Source: Clostridiales bacterium
GTDB taxonomy: Bacteria > Bacillota > Clostridia > Oscillospirales > Oscillospiraceae
NCBI GenBank assembly: GCA_019418025.1
Contig: DYCR01000008.1
Span: forward strand, 18,920 to 63,122
Length of the DNA: 44,203 nucleotides
Direction of reading: 5' to 3'
Made by a program: the position numbers and the translations under genes. Under the pieces are notes generated by a model. The model made no database searches. It saw nothing but the letters and a program-made list of their open reading frames with translations, and was not told the origin of the DNA. Each line of letters starts with the position of its first letter. Position 1 is the stretch's first letter. Shown in pieces: positions 37,829 through 44,203 of this stretch.

Positions 37829-39532
37829 TTATTCAATTCCTGTCAGATCATAATTTTCAAGAAATTCCTTTGCCTTGGATGCAATATTCTCCAGACAATC
37901 CGGATCAAAGGGGCTCTTCAGTCCCGCTTCCTTCAGCAGATCCGTAAAGACCATGGTGCCGCCCAGACGAGTGTATTTCATGTAAGTCTCAAAGGCCGCC
38001 TTCCGGTCCTGCTGAATCCTTGCCCAGAAGTCCAGAGACACCGTCTGCGCCAAGCAGTAGTCGATATAGTAAAAGGGTCTCTTATAGATGTGGCTCTGCC
38101 GCTGCCAACCCTTTCCCTCCCCCATAAAGGGGATCTCATCCGGCTTGACCCAAGGCATATAAACACCCAGCAATTCCCGCCAGACCTGATGACGCTCCTC
38201 CGGACTGAACTCAGGATATTCATAGATGATGTGTTGGAAGTGATCCACCATGGTCCCATAGGGGATGAACACAATGGCATCCGCCAGATGTGTGTAGCGG
38301 AACTTTCTTGCATCCTCACCAAAGAACAGCTCGCTCCACGGTTCTGCAAAAAACTCCATCGACATGGAATGTACCTCACAGCCCTCAAGACTGGGCCACA
38401 TAACCGAGGACGGTACACGGTCACGGTTCACATAGCTTGCAAATGCATGTCCTGCTTCATGGGTGATGACTTCCACGTCATGGGCCGTTCCATTGAAGTT
38501 TGCAAAGATGAACGGAGACTTGAGTCCGTAAATGTTGGTGCAGTAACCGCCGGAAGCCTTTCCGGGCTTGCTCTCCACATCCATCATCTCGGCGCTGCGC
38601 ATGTGATCCCAGAATGCTTTGGTTTCGGGGCTCAGTTCGCTGTAAAACCGGGTTCCATGCTCCAGGATCTGCTCCGGTGTACCAACAGGTCTGGGATTGC
38701 CGGAACGGAAGGTCAAATCCTTATCGGCAAAGCTCATCGGGAAATCAAACCCCATCCGCTTTGCCTGCTCCATGCAGATCTGCTTGGCAACAGGTACCAG
38801 ATATTTCTGTACGCCCTGACGGAATCGGTCAACATCCGTCTCGGTGTAACAATTCCGGGACATGCGGTTGTAGCCCAGAGGGGTGTAGCTGTCGTAGCCC
38901 AGCTTCTTAGCCATTGTGTGACGCAGCTTGACAAGCTCATCATAAATGCGGTCCAGCTCCTCTGACTTGGAATTAAACCATTCCCCGTCAGCCTTCCATG
39001 CCTCATGGCGGAGGGTGTCATCTGTGCTGAGCTTGTAGGGTGCCATCTGGGAAAGCGTCAGCACCTCCCCATGGAAGGGGATCTCAGCCGAAGCAATCAG
39101 CTTTGTATATTCGCTGACAAGCTCGTTTTCCCGCTGCAGGTCTGCAACGATCTCAGGCACAAAGCACTTTGCGTCCAGTTCTGCATTAACAAACGGAACC
39201 TTTCCGTATGACTGTTCCAGTTCCCCCCGGAACCTGCTTGCAAGCAGTGCATCCGTCCATGCTTTCCGCAGAGGCTCAAGCTCCGGCATGGCTTTGTTAT
39301 AGAATTTCATTTCTTCGTCATAAAACGGGTCTTGCGTGTTGATGTCCCTGCGGATCTGCGCAACTGTGCGCATGGTGCCGACTGTGCTTCCCTCCAGTTC
39401 ATTCATCTGTTCAAATGCCTGACGGGCCTGCTCAAAGTCAGATGCTTGCTCCAGCTTTTCTGTCAGCTCACGGATCCCCGCTTTCAGCGCTTCCATATCG
39501 ACACGCTTGTATTCAATTTGCGAAAAAGTCAT
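37829..39532 (-). CDS. M3-family oligoendopeptidase (PepF-like)
   Basis: A 567-residue zinc metallopeptidase that cleaves cytoplasmic oligopeptides. The zinc motif HEAGH (in VITHEAGHAFASY) has two His and the catalytic Glu. A downstream Glu in PSLEGCEVHSMSMEFF supplies the third ligand, and the substrate-binding KRPFYYIDYCLAQ region follows. Length matches the M3B oligoendopeptidase group (560-600). Start 39532 follows AAGGAGG at 9 bp; the frame's earlier ATG 14 codons upstream lies beyond that site. There is no signal peptide, so it acts in the cytoplasm, probably in peptide turnover. Monocistronic, facing the DUF2207-like gene. Confidence 0.95.
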   Translation of the reverse strand: MTFSQIEYKRVDMEALKAGIRELTEKLEQASDFEQARQAFEQMNELEGSTVGTMRTVAQIRRDINTQDPFYDEEMKFYNKAMPELEPLRKAWTDALLASRFRGELEQSYGKVPFVNAELDAKCFVPEIVADLQRENELVSEYTKLIASAEIPFHGEVLTLSQMAPYKLSTDDTLRHEAWKADGEWFNSKSEELDRIYDELVKLRHTMAKKLGYDSYTPLGYNRMSRNCYTETDVDRFRQGVQKYLVPVAKQICMEQAKRMGFDFPMSFADKDLTFRSGNPRPVGTPEQILEHGTRFYSELSPETKAFWDHMRSAEMMDVESKPGKASGGYCTNIYGLKSPFIFANFNGTAHDVEVITHEAGHAFASYVNRDRVPSSVMWPSLEGCEVHSMSMEFFAEPWSELFFGEDARKFRYTHLADAIVFIPYGTMVDHFQHIIYEYPEFSPEERHQVWRELLGVYMPWVKPDEIPFMGEGKGWQRQSHIYKRPFYYIDYCLAQTVSLDFWARIQQDRKAAFETYMKYTRLGGTMVFTDLLKEAGLKSPFDPDCLENIASKAKEFLENYDLTGIE

Positions 39533-39727
39533 TGGATTTCCTCCTTGATTTCTGTTTTGTGTACAGTATAGCATATTTTTTCCAAAATGGATATCCGTTT
39601 TTGCAGTCCCATCTTATAAATCTGCAATTTCCCCTACAAACTTCGTTTTTCGTGAAATATATACAATTTTTTATTTATCCTCTGGATTGAACTCCCACTT
39701 CTGTCCAAAATATAAACATTCAGAAAC

Positions 39728-39756
39728 TTGACAAGACAAAAGTGATTGGATAAAAT
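39728..39756 (+). promoter_or_regulatory. promoter of the branching-enzyme gene
   Basis: TTGACA (39728-39733), 17 bp, TAAAAT (39751-39756), 60 bp before the ATG. The 155 bp between the peptidase start and this promoter are AT-rich and show no further feature. Confidence 0.8.
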
Positions 39757-39815
39757 AAACTCAGCGATTGCATATTTACAAGTCTATCTGCAACTGTTAT
39801 ACAGGAGGCTATGCC

Positions 39816-41804
39816 ATGTCTTATCAAATTTTGAACTATGATCCCATCCTGAAGCATTTCGAAAATGACATCAATCTGCGCATGGACCTATATAAAAAGA
39901 AGCGAAAAGAACTTGTCAAACGCGGAAAAAATCTGGCTGATTTTGCAAACGGTCACCATTATTTCGGCTTTCACCGAACAGATGACGGTTGGGTCTATCG
40001 GGAATGGGCACCGGCTGCCGATGCCATGTATCTCACCGGCGACTTCAACAACTGGGATGTAACGCAATGCCCCATGCAGCGATTGGATGGCGGTGTCTTT
40101 GAGGTCCATCTGACCGGCCGGGATGCACTGATCCCCGGGCAGAAGGTTCAGGCAATTGTCATCCATAATGGGCAGATGCTCCGCCGCATCCCCCTGTATT
40201 CCACCCGCGTGGTGCAGGACCCTGAGACAATTATGTGGTGTGCAGAGATCGAGGACACCTTCGAGTCCTTTCCTTGGAGCGATGCTGACTTCCGTCCAGA
40301 AAAGACCCCCTTTATTTATGAATGTCATATCGGTATGGCACAGCAGGAGGGTAAGGTCGGCTCATATCAGGAATTCCGCAAAAATGTGCTGCCCAGAATA
40401 AAGGATCTAGGTTATAATACCATCCAGATTATGGCCATTATGGAGCACCCCTACTATGGCTCCTTCGGATATCAGGTGTCCAATTTCTTTGCCGCCTCAT
40501 CCCGCTATGGTTACAGCGTGGAATTAAAGGAATTGATCGATACCGCCCACAGCATGGGGATCGCCGTGCTTTTGGATGTGGTGCATTCTCACGCCGTAAA
40601 AAACACACTGGAAGGCATCAATGAATTTGACGGTACCGAGTATCAGTTTTTCCATACCGGCCCCAAGGGAAACCATCGGGCATGGGATACAAAGCTGTTT
40701 AATTACGGAAAAAATGAGGTCATCCACTTCTTGCTTTCCAATCTGAAATACTGGATGGAGGTTTTCCACTTTGATGGATTCCGTTTTGACGGTGTCACCT
40801 CCATGCTTTATCAGAATCACGGCCTCGGCAGTGCTTTTTCCAATTATGATATGTATTTTTCCATGAATACCGATACCGATGCCGTTACATATTTGCAGCT
40901 GGCAAATGAGCTGATCCATCTGGTCAATCCCCATGCCATCACCGTTGCAGAGGATATGTCCGGTATGCCCGGTATGTGCATCCCCATCCGTCAGGGCGGC
41001 ATCGGCTTCAATTACAGGCTGAGCATGGGTGTCCCCGACTTTTGGATCCGTACACTAAAGGAAAAACGGGACGAAGAGTGGGATCTGGGAAGAATGTGGT
41101 TTGAACTGACCTCCCGCCGTCCCAAAGAGAAAAATATCGGCTACTGCGAGTCCCACGATCAGGCACTTGTGGGTGACAAGACACTGATGTTCCGTCTTTG
41201 TGATGCCGAAATGTACTCCGGCATGTCTAAGCTGTCGCCCAAATCCATGGTGATTGATCGAGGCCTGGCCCTGCACAAGATGATCCGCCTGATCACCTCC
41301 TCCACCGCCGGTGAGGGATATCTGAACTTTATGGGCAATGAATTCGGTCATCCCGAGTGGATCGACTTCCCACGAGAAGGAAACGGCTGGAGCTACCACT
41401 ACTGCCGCCGTCAGTGGAATCTGGTGGACGATCCAAATCTTTACTACGCAGATTTGAATCGCTTTGATCAGGCAATGATCCGATTGCTGCGGGATGAGCG
41501 CCTCTTGGATAAGAAACCGGAATTGCTGCTGATGCACCACTCAGATAAAATCCTGTCCTTCCAAAAGGGCAATCTGGTGTTTGTGTTTAATTTCCACCCG
41601 ACAAAATCTTATGAAGGCTACGAGCTGCCTATCCCCAAATCAGGTCGGTACAAGGTGGTCCTCTCGACCGACAGTCCCACCTTCGGCGGAGATGATCGTG
41701 TTGACGAACACTATGTCTATTCTTCCAGATCGCAGCCTGACGGCCGAACCGGTTTTCGCTGCTATCTCCCCTGCCGCAGCGCGATCGTGTTCCAGAAAAA
41801 ATAG
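39816..41804 (+). CDS. glgB: 1,4-alpha-glucan branching enzyme, eukaryotic-type GH13_8-like
   Basis: A 662-residue alpha-amylase-family enzyme that forms alpha-1,6 branches in glycogen. The N-terminal CBM48-like domain (about 45-140) contains WVYREWAPAADAMYLTGDFNNWD. In the (beta/alpha)8 barrel the nucleophile is Asp325 (FRFDGVTSMLY), the acid/base Glu379 (VAEDMSGMPG) and the stabiliser Asp448 (ESHDQALVGDK); GHPEWIDFPREGN is also present. These read much more like GH13 subfamily 8 (eukaryotic and some anaerobes) than the usual bacterial GH13_9. Start 39816 is fixed by AGGAGG 7 bp upstream. It is isolated from other glycogen genes in this window. Confidence 0.93.
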   Translation: MSYQILNYDPILKHFENDINLRMDLYKKKRKELVKRGKNLADFANGHHYFGFHRTDDGWVYREWAPAADAMYLTGDFNNWDVTQCPMQRLDGGVFEVHLTGRDALIPGQKVQAIVIHNGQMLRRIPLYSTRVVQDPETIMWCAEIEDTFESFPWSDADFRPEKTPFIYECHIGMAQQEGKVGSYQEFRKNVLPRIKDLGYNTIQIMAIMEHPYYGSFGYQVSNFFAASSRYGYSVELKELIDTAHSMGIAVLLDVVHSHAVKNTLEGINEFDGTEYQFFHTGPKGNHRAWDTKLFNYGKNEVIHFLLSNLKYWMEVFHFDGFRFDGVTSMLYQNHGLGSAFSNYDMYFSMNTDTDAVTYLQLANELIHLVNPHAITVAEDMSGMPGMCIPIRQGGIGFNYRLSMGVPDFWIRTLKEKRDEEWDLGRMWFELTSRRPKEKNIGYCESHDQALVGDKTLMFRLCDAEMYSGMSKLSPKSMVIDRGLALHKMIRLITSSTAGEGYLNFMGNEFGHPEWIDFPREGNGWSYHYCRRQWNLVDDPNLYYADLNRFDQAMIRLLRDERLLDKKPELLLMHHSDKILSFQKGNLVFVFNFHPTKSYEGYELPIPKSGRYKVVLSTDSPTFGGDDRVDEHYVYSSRSQPDGRTGFRCYLPCRSAIVFQKK

Positions 41805-41863
41805 ACGCTCTATGCCCCTTAAAAGGCAGCTAAATAATTCCTGAAAAAATTTAAAAATAATGC

Positions 41864-41892
41864 TTGACAAATAGAGTTTCCAGTGTTATTAT
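41864..41892 (+). promoter_or_regulatory. promoter of tRNA-fMet
   Basis: TTGACA (41864-41869), 17 bp, TATTAT (41887-41892). Transcription would start near 41899, giving a ~25-nt leader that can fold (GGC-CTCAA-loop-TTGAG-GCC, 41898-41918) before the mature tRNA end. Confidence 0.75.
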
Positions 41893-41924
41893 ATTAAGGC
41901 ACTCAAGAGTTGAGCGCCTGATAT

Positions 41925-42000
41925 CGCGGAGTAGAGCAGTTGGAAGCTCGTCGGGCTCATAACCCGGAGGTCGTAGGTTCGAGTCCTGCCTCCGCAACCA
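41925..42000 (+). tRNA. tRNA-fMet (initiator, anticodon CAT)
   Basis: A 76-nt cloverleaf with encoded CCA. The acceptor stem has the C1-A72 mismatch of initiators (CGCGGAG with CTCCGCA). The D-stem has A11-T24, and the anticodon stem carries the three G-C pairs (GGG-CCC) around loop CTCATAA. These three features together identify the initiator, not elongator, tRNA-Met. The sequence downstream is AT-rich and carries accessory genes. Confidence 0.97.
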
Positions 42001-42002
42001 TA

Positions 42003-42040
42003 AAAACACCGGATTTCGCAAGAAATCCGGTGTTTTTCTA
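42003..42040 (+). terminator. terminator of tRNA-fMet
   Basis: AAAACACCGGATTTC (42003-42017) pairs with 42022-42035 around a small GCAA-type loop, followed by TTTTTC, directly after the tRNA. Confidence 0.92.
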
Positions 42041-42247
42041 TACTTTTTGCGGGATTTTCGAGAAGACAAAAATCCCGCAGGGGTTTATTTAGGGGTTTGT
42101 GGTGAAATACGCTATTAATCAACTCCCTAAAAGTTTAAGTTTTACAATCAAATATACTTTGGTTTAAATATGCTAAAAATGGTTTACTTATTTTTAAAAA
42201 TTTCTTATCACATCCATTTAGCCTTTGTGCGTTTTCTACTTTTTATG
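42041..42247 (+). other. AT-rich intergenic segment between tRNA-fMet and darT
   Basis: Apart from a perfect 11-bp inverted repeat TGCGGGATTTT (42048-42058) with 42069-42079, which has no T-run and is not a clear terminator, I see nothing coding here. Base composition drops sharply compared with the upstream core genes. No integrase remnant and no copy of the tRNA 3' end was found. Confidence 0.6.
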
Positions 42248-42276
42248 TTGCTATGTGTTTAATGGTGCGGTATAAT
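42248..42276 (+). promoter_or_regulatory. promoter of darTG
   Basis: TTGCTA (42248-42253), 17 bp, TATAAT (42271-42276), 38 bp before the darT ATG. Confidence 0.78.
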
Positions 42277-42314
42277 AATAGCAGACTTGAACCATAACAA
42301 GTGAGGTGGCTGAT

Positions 42315-42911
42315 ATGGGAACCCCTCCAAGCCAAGGAAAACTTTTATATCATATTACACATATTGATAATATGCCCTCTATATTAAAAAAAGGATTGGT
42401 TCCACGTTGCGAACTATCCGCTTGTGGAGTGGATGAATTTGTTGATATTGCAGACCCCGAAATTCTTAGTAAGAGAGAGCAATATAAGCAGACTCTGTCT
42501 AACTATGTGTTATTTCATTTTTATCCCAAAAATCCATTTGATGGTGCAGTATGCCGCCTCTTTGGATCAGAAAATATGGCTTTAATCACAATTTTCAGAA
42601 GTCTTCATACGAAAAATGACTTTTTTGTCATTCCGTCTCATCCTCTAGATAGGGACCAACCAGATATATATCCATATAAAGAAGGAATTGATCTGATAAG
42701 ATGGGATATACTGGATATGGAGGAAAATAGAGACTATCATGACCCGGAAATACGAAAAGCATGTATGGCCGAGTGCGTCATGGAGTATGCAATTCCCCCA
42801 GAAGCTTTTGCATTCGTTTTTGTTAGTTGCGAAGAGGCAAAGAATAAGATTTTAGATATGGAAAATTCAGCGGCCGTTAAAGTAGTAGTAAATTCTCACA
42901 TGTTTCCGTAA
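42315..42911 (+). CDS. darT: DarT-like DNA ADP-ribosyltransferase toxin
   Basis: A 198-residue protein of the DarT/DUF4433 family, which ADP-ribosylates single-stranded DNA bases using NAD+ and blocks replication or phage DNA. The NAD-binding start LLYHITHIDNMPSILKKGL (His13 and Thr15) is characteristic. VDIADPEILSKREQ and VLFHFYPKNPFDG follow. The C-terminal AECVMEYAIPPEAF contains Glu153, the probable catalytic glutamate. ATG 42315 follows GAGGTG at 5 bp. The macrodomain antitoxin gene starts 33 bp downstream, which makes the assignment firm. Codon usage and base composition are far more AT-rich than the core genes, pointing to horizontal origin. Confidence 0.88.
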   Translation: MGTPPSQGKLLYHITHIDNMPSILKKGLVPRCELSACGVDEFVDIADPEILSKREQYKQTLSNYVLFHFYPKNPFDGAVCRLFGSENMALITIFRSLHTKNDFFVIPSHPLDRDQPDIYPYKEGIDLIRWDILDMEENRDYHDPEIRKACMAECVMEYAIPPEAFAFVFVSCEEAKNKILDMENSAAVKVVVNSHMFP

Positions 42912-42944
42912 ATCGAAAATTCTTTAGAAAGTGTGGTGATTCTT

Positions 42945-43964
42945 TTGATCCAATTTACAACAGGAGATTTGCTTCAATCCGAAGCAGAGGCTTTGGTAAA
43001 TACAGTTAACTGCGAAGGCTATATGGGCAAAGGAATCGCTTATCAGTTTAAACTTAAGTTTCCGCAAAATAATCTAGATTATGTTAAAGCTTGTAAGAGC
43101 GGGTATCTAACACCTGGGAAATTGCATTATTTTAGGGAAAATGGAAAAATAGTTATAAACTTCCCGACTAAAAATAAATGGCGGGAAAAATCTAAAATAG
43201 AATATATTACTAATGGCTTAGATGCTTTAATCAAAGTGATTTCTGACTTACAAATTACGAGTATCGCAATTCCTCCACTTGGAAGTGGAAATGGTGGTTT
43301 AATTTGGAGTGATGTTAAAGCAATATTGCTGAACAAATTGGAAACGATATCAAAATCTATTGATATTTTTATCTATGAGCCGTCGAAAGGGTATCAATCA
43401 TTACCAGTTCAAGAGCCTAGATTAAACCTATCAGCATTAGTTTTAATGGAAATTAAAGGGGATCTAGATAAGTTTGATCACTTAAGATTGCAAAAAACTG
43501 CATATTTTATGAATTTATTCGCACATCAAGAATATTTTAAGTTTGAAGCTCATAAATTCGGACCATATGCTCACTCCATAGAGGTTATTAGCAGATCAAT
43601 CCGGGAATTTCAGAAATATTATGGCACACATTCAACAGAAGAAGCGAAAGATATTTTATATAATAAATTGATTAGTGATTCTGTAGAAACAAAGCTCAAC
43701 AGCTTACTCCCATATATTATAAAGGCTTGTACATTCGTAAATAATATTGAATCTGATCATGAATTGGAGTGTTTATCTACAATTTGTTTCTTAGTTGAAA
43801 AATCTAATGCCCCGTCAGCACAGGACATTATTGATGGATTTCAAAGTTGGACGATCGATAAAGCACGGCGATTCCCGGAAGAAGAAATCATCCAAGGATT
43901 AAATAAGTTGGTTTCCTTGGATATCATTACTGACAATTTATTTGGATATACTATCACGATTTAA
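42945..43964 (+). CDS. darG: DarG-like macrodomain antitoxin with C-terminal extension
   Basis: A 339-residue two-part protein. Residues ~1-150 are a macrodomain (FTTGDLLQSEAEALVNTVNCEG, then GYMGKGIAYQFKLKFP and IPPLGSGNGGL), which removes ADP-ribose from DNA. Residues ~160-339 form a helical domain with LRLQKTAYFMNLFA and FEAHKFGPYAHSIEVI, reminiscent of SocA/Panacea-type antitoxin domains, probably the part that binds and blocks DarT directly. The start is the TTG at 42945: the N-terminus then reads MIQFTTGDL, as in other DarG proteins, and GGTGAT lies just upstream. AT-rich like darT. Confidence 0.88.
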   Translation: MIQFTTGDLLQSEAEALVNTVNCEGYMGKGIAYQFKLKFPQNNLDYVKACKSGYLTPGKLHYFRENGKIVINFPTKNKWREKSKIEYITNGLDALIKVISDLQITSIAIPPLGSGNGGLIWSDVKAILLNKLETISKSIDIFIYEPSKGYQSLPVQEPRLNLSALVLMEIKGDLDKFDHLRLQKTAYFMNLFAHQEYFKFEAHKFGPYAHSIEVISRSIREFQKYYGTHSTEEAKDILYNKLISDSVETKLNSLLPYIIKACTFVNNIESDHELECLSTICFLVEKSNAPSAQDIIDGFQSWTIDKARRFPEEEIIQGLNKLVSLDIITDNLFGYTITI

Positions 43965-43986
43965 CTATTATAAGAAAAATTATAAT

Positions 43987-44028
43987 CCCCTCTACAGGCA
44001 ATTACGCTCTATAGAGGGGACCTTTTTA
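43987..44028 (+). terminator. terminator of darTG
   Basis: CCCCTCTA (43987-43994) pairs with TAGAGGGG (44012-44019), followed after two bases by CTTTTT. The stem is 8 bp with a 17-nt loop. Confidence 0.75.
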
Positions 44029-44203
44029 CTCAGCCTTCCTAATTGTCGCAAACACGCCAGCACGGACGCCAGCGGCTGCACGAGCTTGGTACCGTCAAGA
44101 GTTATGCGCAAATTAGTTTGCAGACCTCTGAGTAGATGAGGTCATCCAGCAACAGAGACGTCCTCGTAGGCCGACTCTAAGTGCTTCATATTCATGTATT
44201 TCT
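44029..44203 (-). other. unresolved sequence at the window end, possible 3' end of a minus-strand gene
   Basis: GC content rises again. On the minus strand a frame open from the window edge includes MNMKHLESAYEDVSVAG and ends at TGA 44142-44144; the same frame reopens beyond the stop for about 54 codons (QTNLRITLDGTKLVQPLAS among them). This could be the tail of a gene, a gene broken by a nonsense codon, or chance. Two small inverted repeats lie inside: GCAAA-TTAG-TTTGC (44107-44120) and GACCTC-N9-GAGGTC (44122-44142). I do not recognise the sequence. Confidence 0.3.

Noticed and set aside
42048..42079. 11-bp inverted repeat as a second terminator
   Set aside because: No T-run follows on either strand, so a terminator call is not supported.
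41889..42122. Minus-strand ORF of 77 codons containing GCGGRTRTYDLRVMSP
   Set aside because: It is the reverse complement of tRNA-fMet plus its terminator; such GGxxRTRTYDL peptides are well-known artefacts of tRNA antisense translation.
42041..42314. Attachment site or integrase remnant after tRNA-fMet
   Set aside because: No repeat of the tRNA 3' end and no integrase-like reading frame is found in this window; only composition suggests an island.
1..44203. CRISPR arrays, rRNA operons or insertion sequences with terminal repeats
   Set aside because: No regularly spaced repeats, no rRNA signatures and no transposase frame were seen.

Overview
The window comes from a spore-forming, Gram-positive member of the Clostridia, probably Oscillospirales-like. 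The evidence is spoIIID and spoIVA, strong GGAGG ribosome-binding sites, TTGACA/TATAAT promoters, zinc-type L28 and L32, and gene sets such as der-plsY-gpsA and pyrK/pyrD. The order-level placement is inference. Most of the window is core chromosome of moderate-to-high GC. The last ~2 kb turns sharply AT-rich and looks like the start of an accessory island.

Layout: (1) 1-4.9 kb: the end of one ABC exporter half and its complete partner (a heterodimeric multidrug-type exporter), a cytidylate-kinase-like protein, an AraC-type regulator and an alpha/beta hydrolase. (2) 5-6.9 kb: an AI-2E-family membrane protein, spoIIID, and a 53-residue small protein facing it. (3) 7-11.2 kb: a two-gene SufC/SufB-type Fe-S system with rlmH, a pseudouridine synthase, then yceD-rpmF. 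(4) 11.3-19.5 kb: der-plsY-gpsA, a lipoprotein cassette that appears to have been inserted at the gpsA 3' end, a GNAT enzyme, rpmB, hprK, spoIVA and a PH-domain protein. (5) 19.6-29.5 kb: a nine-gene pyrimidine operon, pyrC-carA-carB-pyrK-pyrD-pyrF-pyrE-pyrB-pyrI, covering every step to UMP. (6) 29.7-41.8 kb: a YfhO-type membrane protein, a two-component system, mtaB with a tiny upstream ORF, a DUF2207-like membrane protein, an M3 oligopeptidase and a GH13 branching enzyme. (7) 41.9-44.2 kb: initiator tRNA-fMet followed by a DarT/DarG DNA-ADP-ribosylation toxin-antitoxin pair.

The most notable observation is CarA (20848-21927). It sits in an otherwise normal pyrimidine operon but has lost all three residues of its glutaminase triad: Cys is Asp252, and the usual His-Pro-Glu-Ala segment is replaced and shortened. 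The encoded carbamoyl-phosphate synthase is therefore predicted to use free ammonia. The second is a recombination scar. The last 23 bp of gpsA recur 974 bp downstream, in frame with a second 'gpsA tail', and they bracket a self-contained promoter-lipoprotein-terminator unit. The DarTG pair beside tRNA-fMet and the minimal SufCB pair are the other accessory or unusual systems.

Transcription units are well delimited. Many genes have a recognisable -35/-10 pair with 17-bp spacing, and most units end in a GC-rich hairpin. SigmaE-like sequences precede spoIIID and possibly spoIVA.
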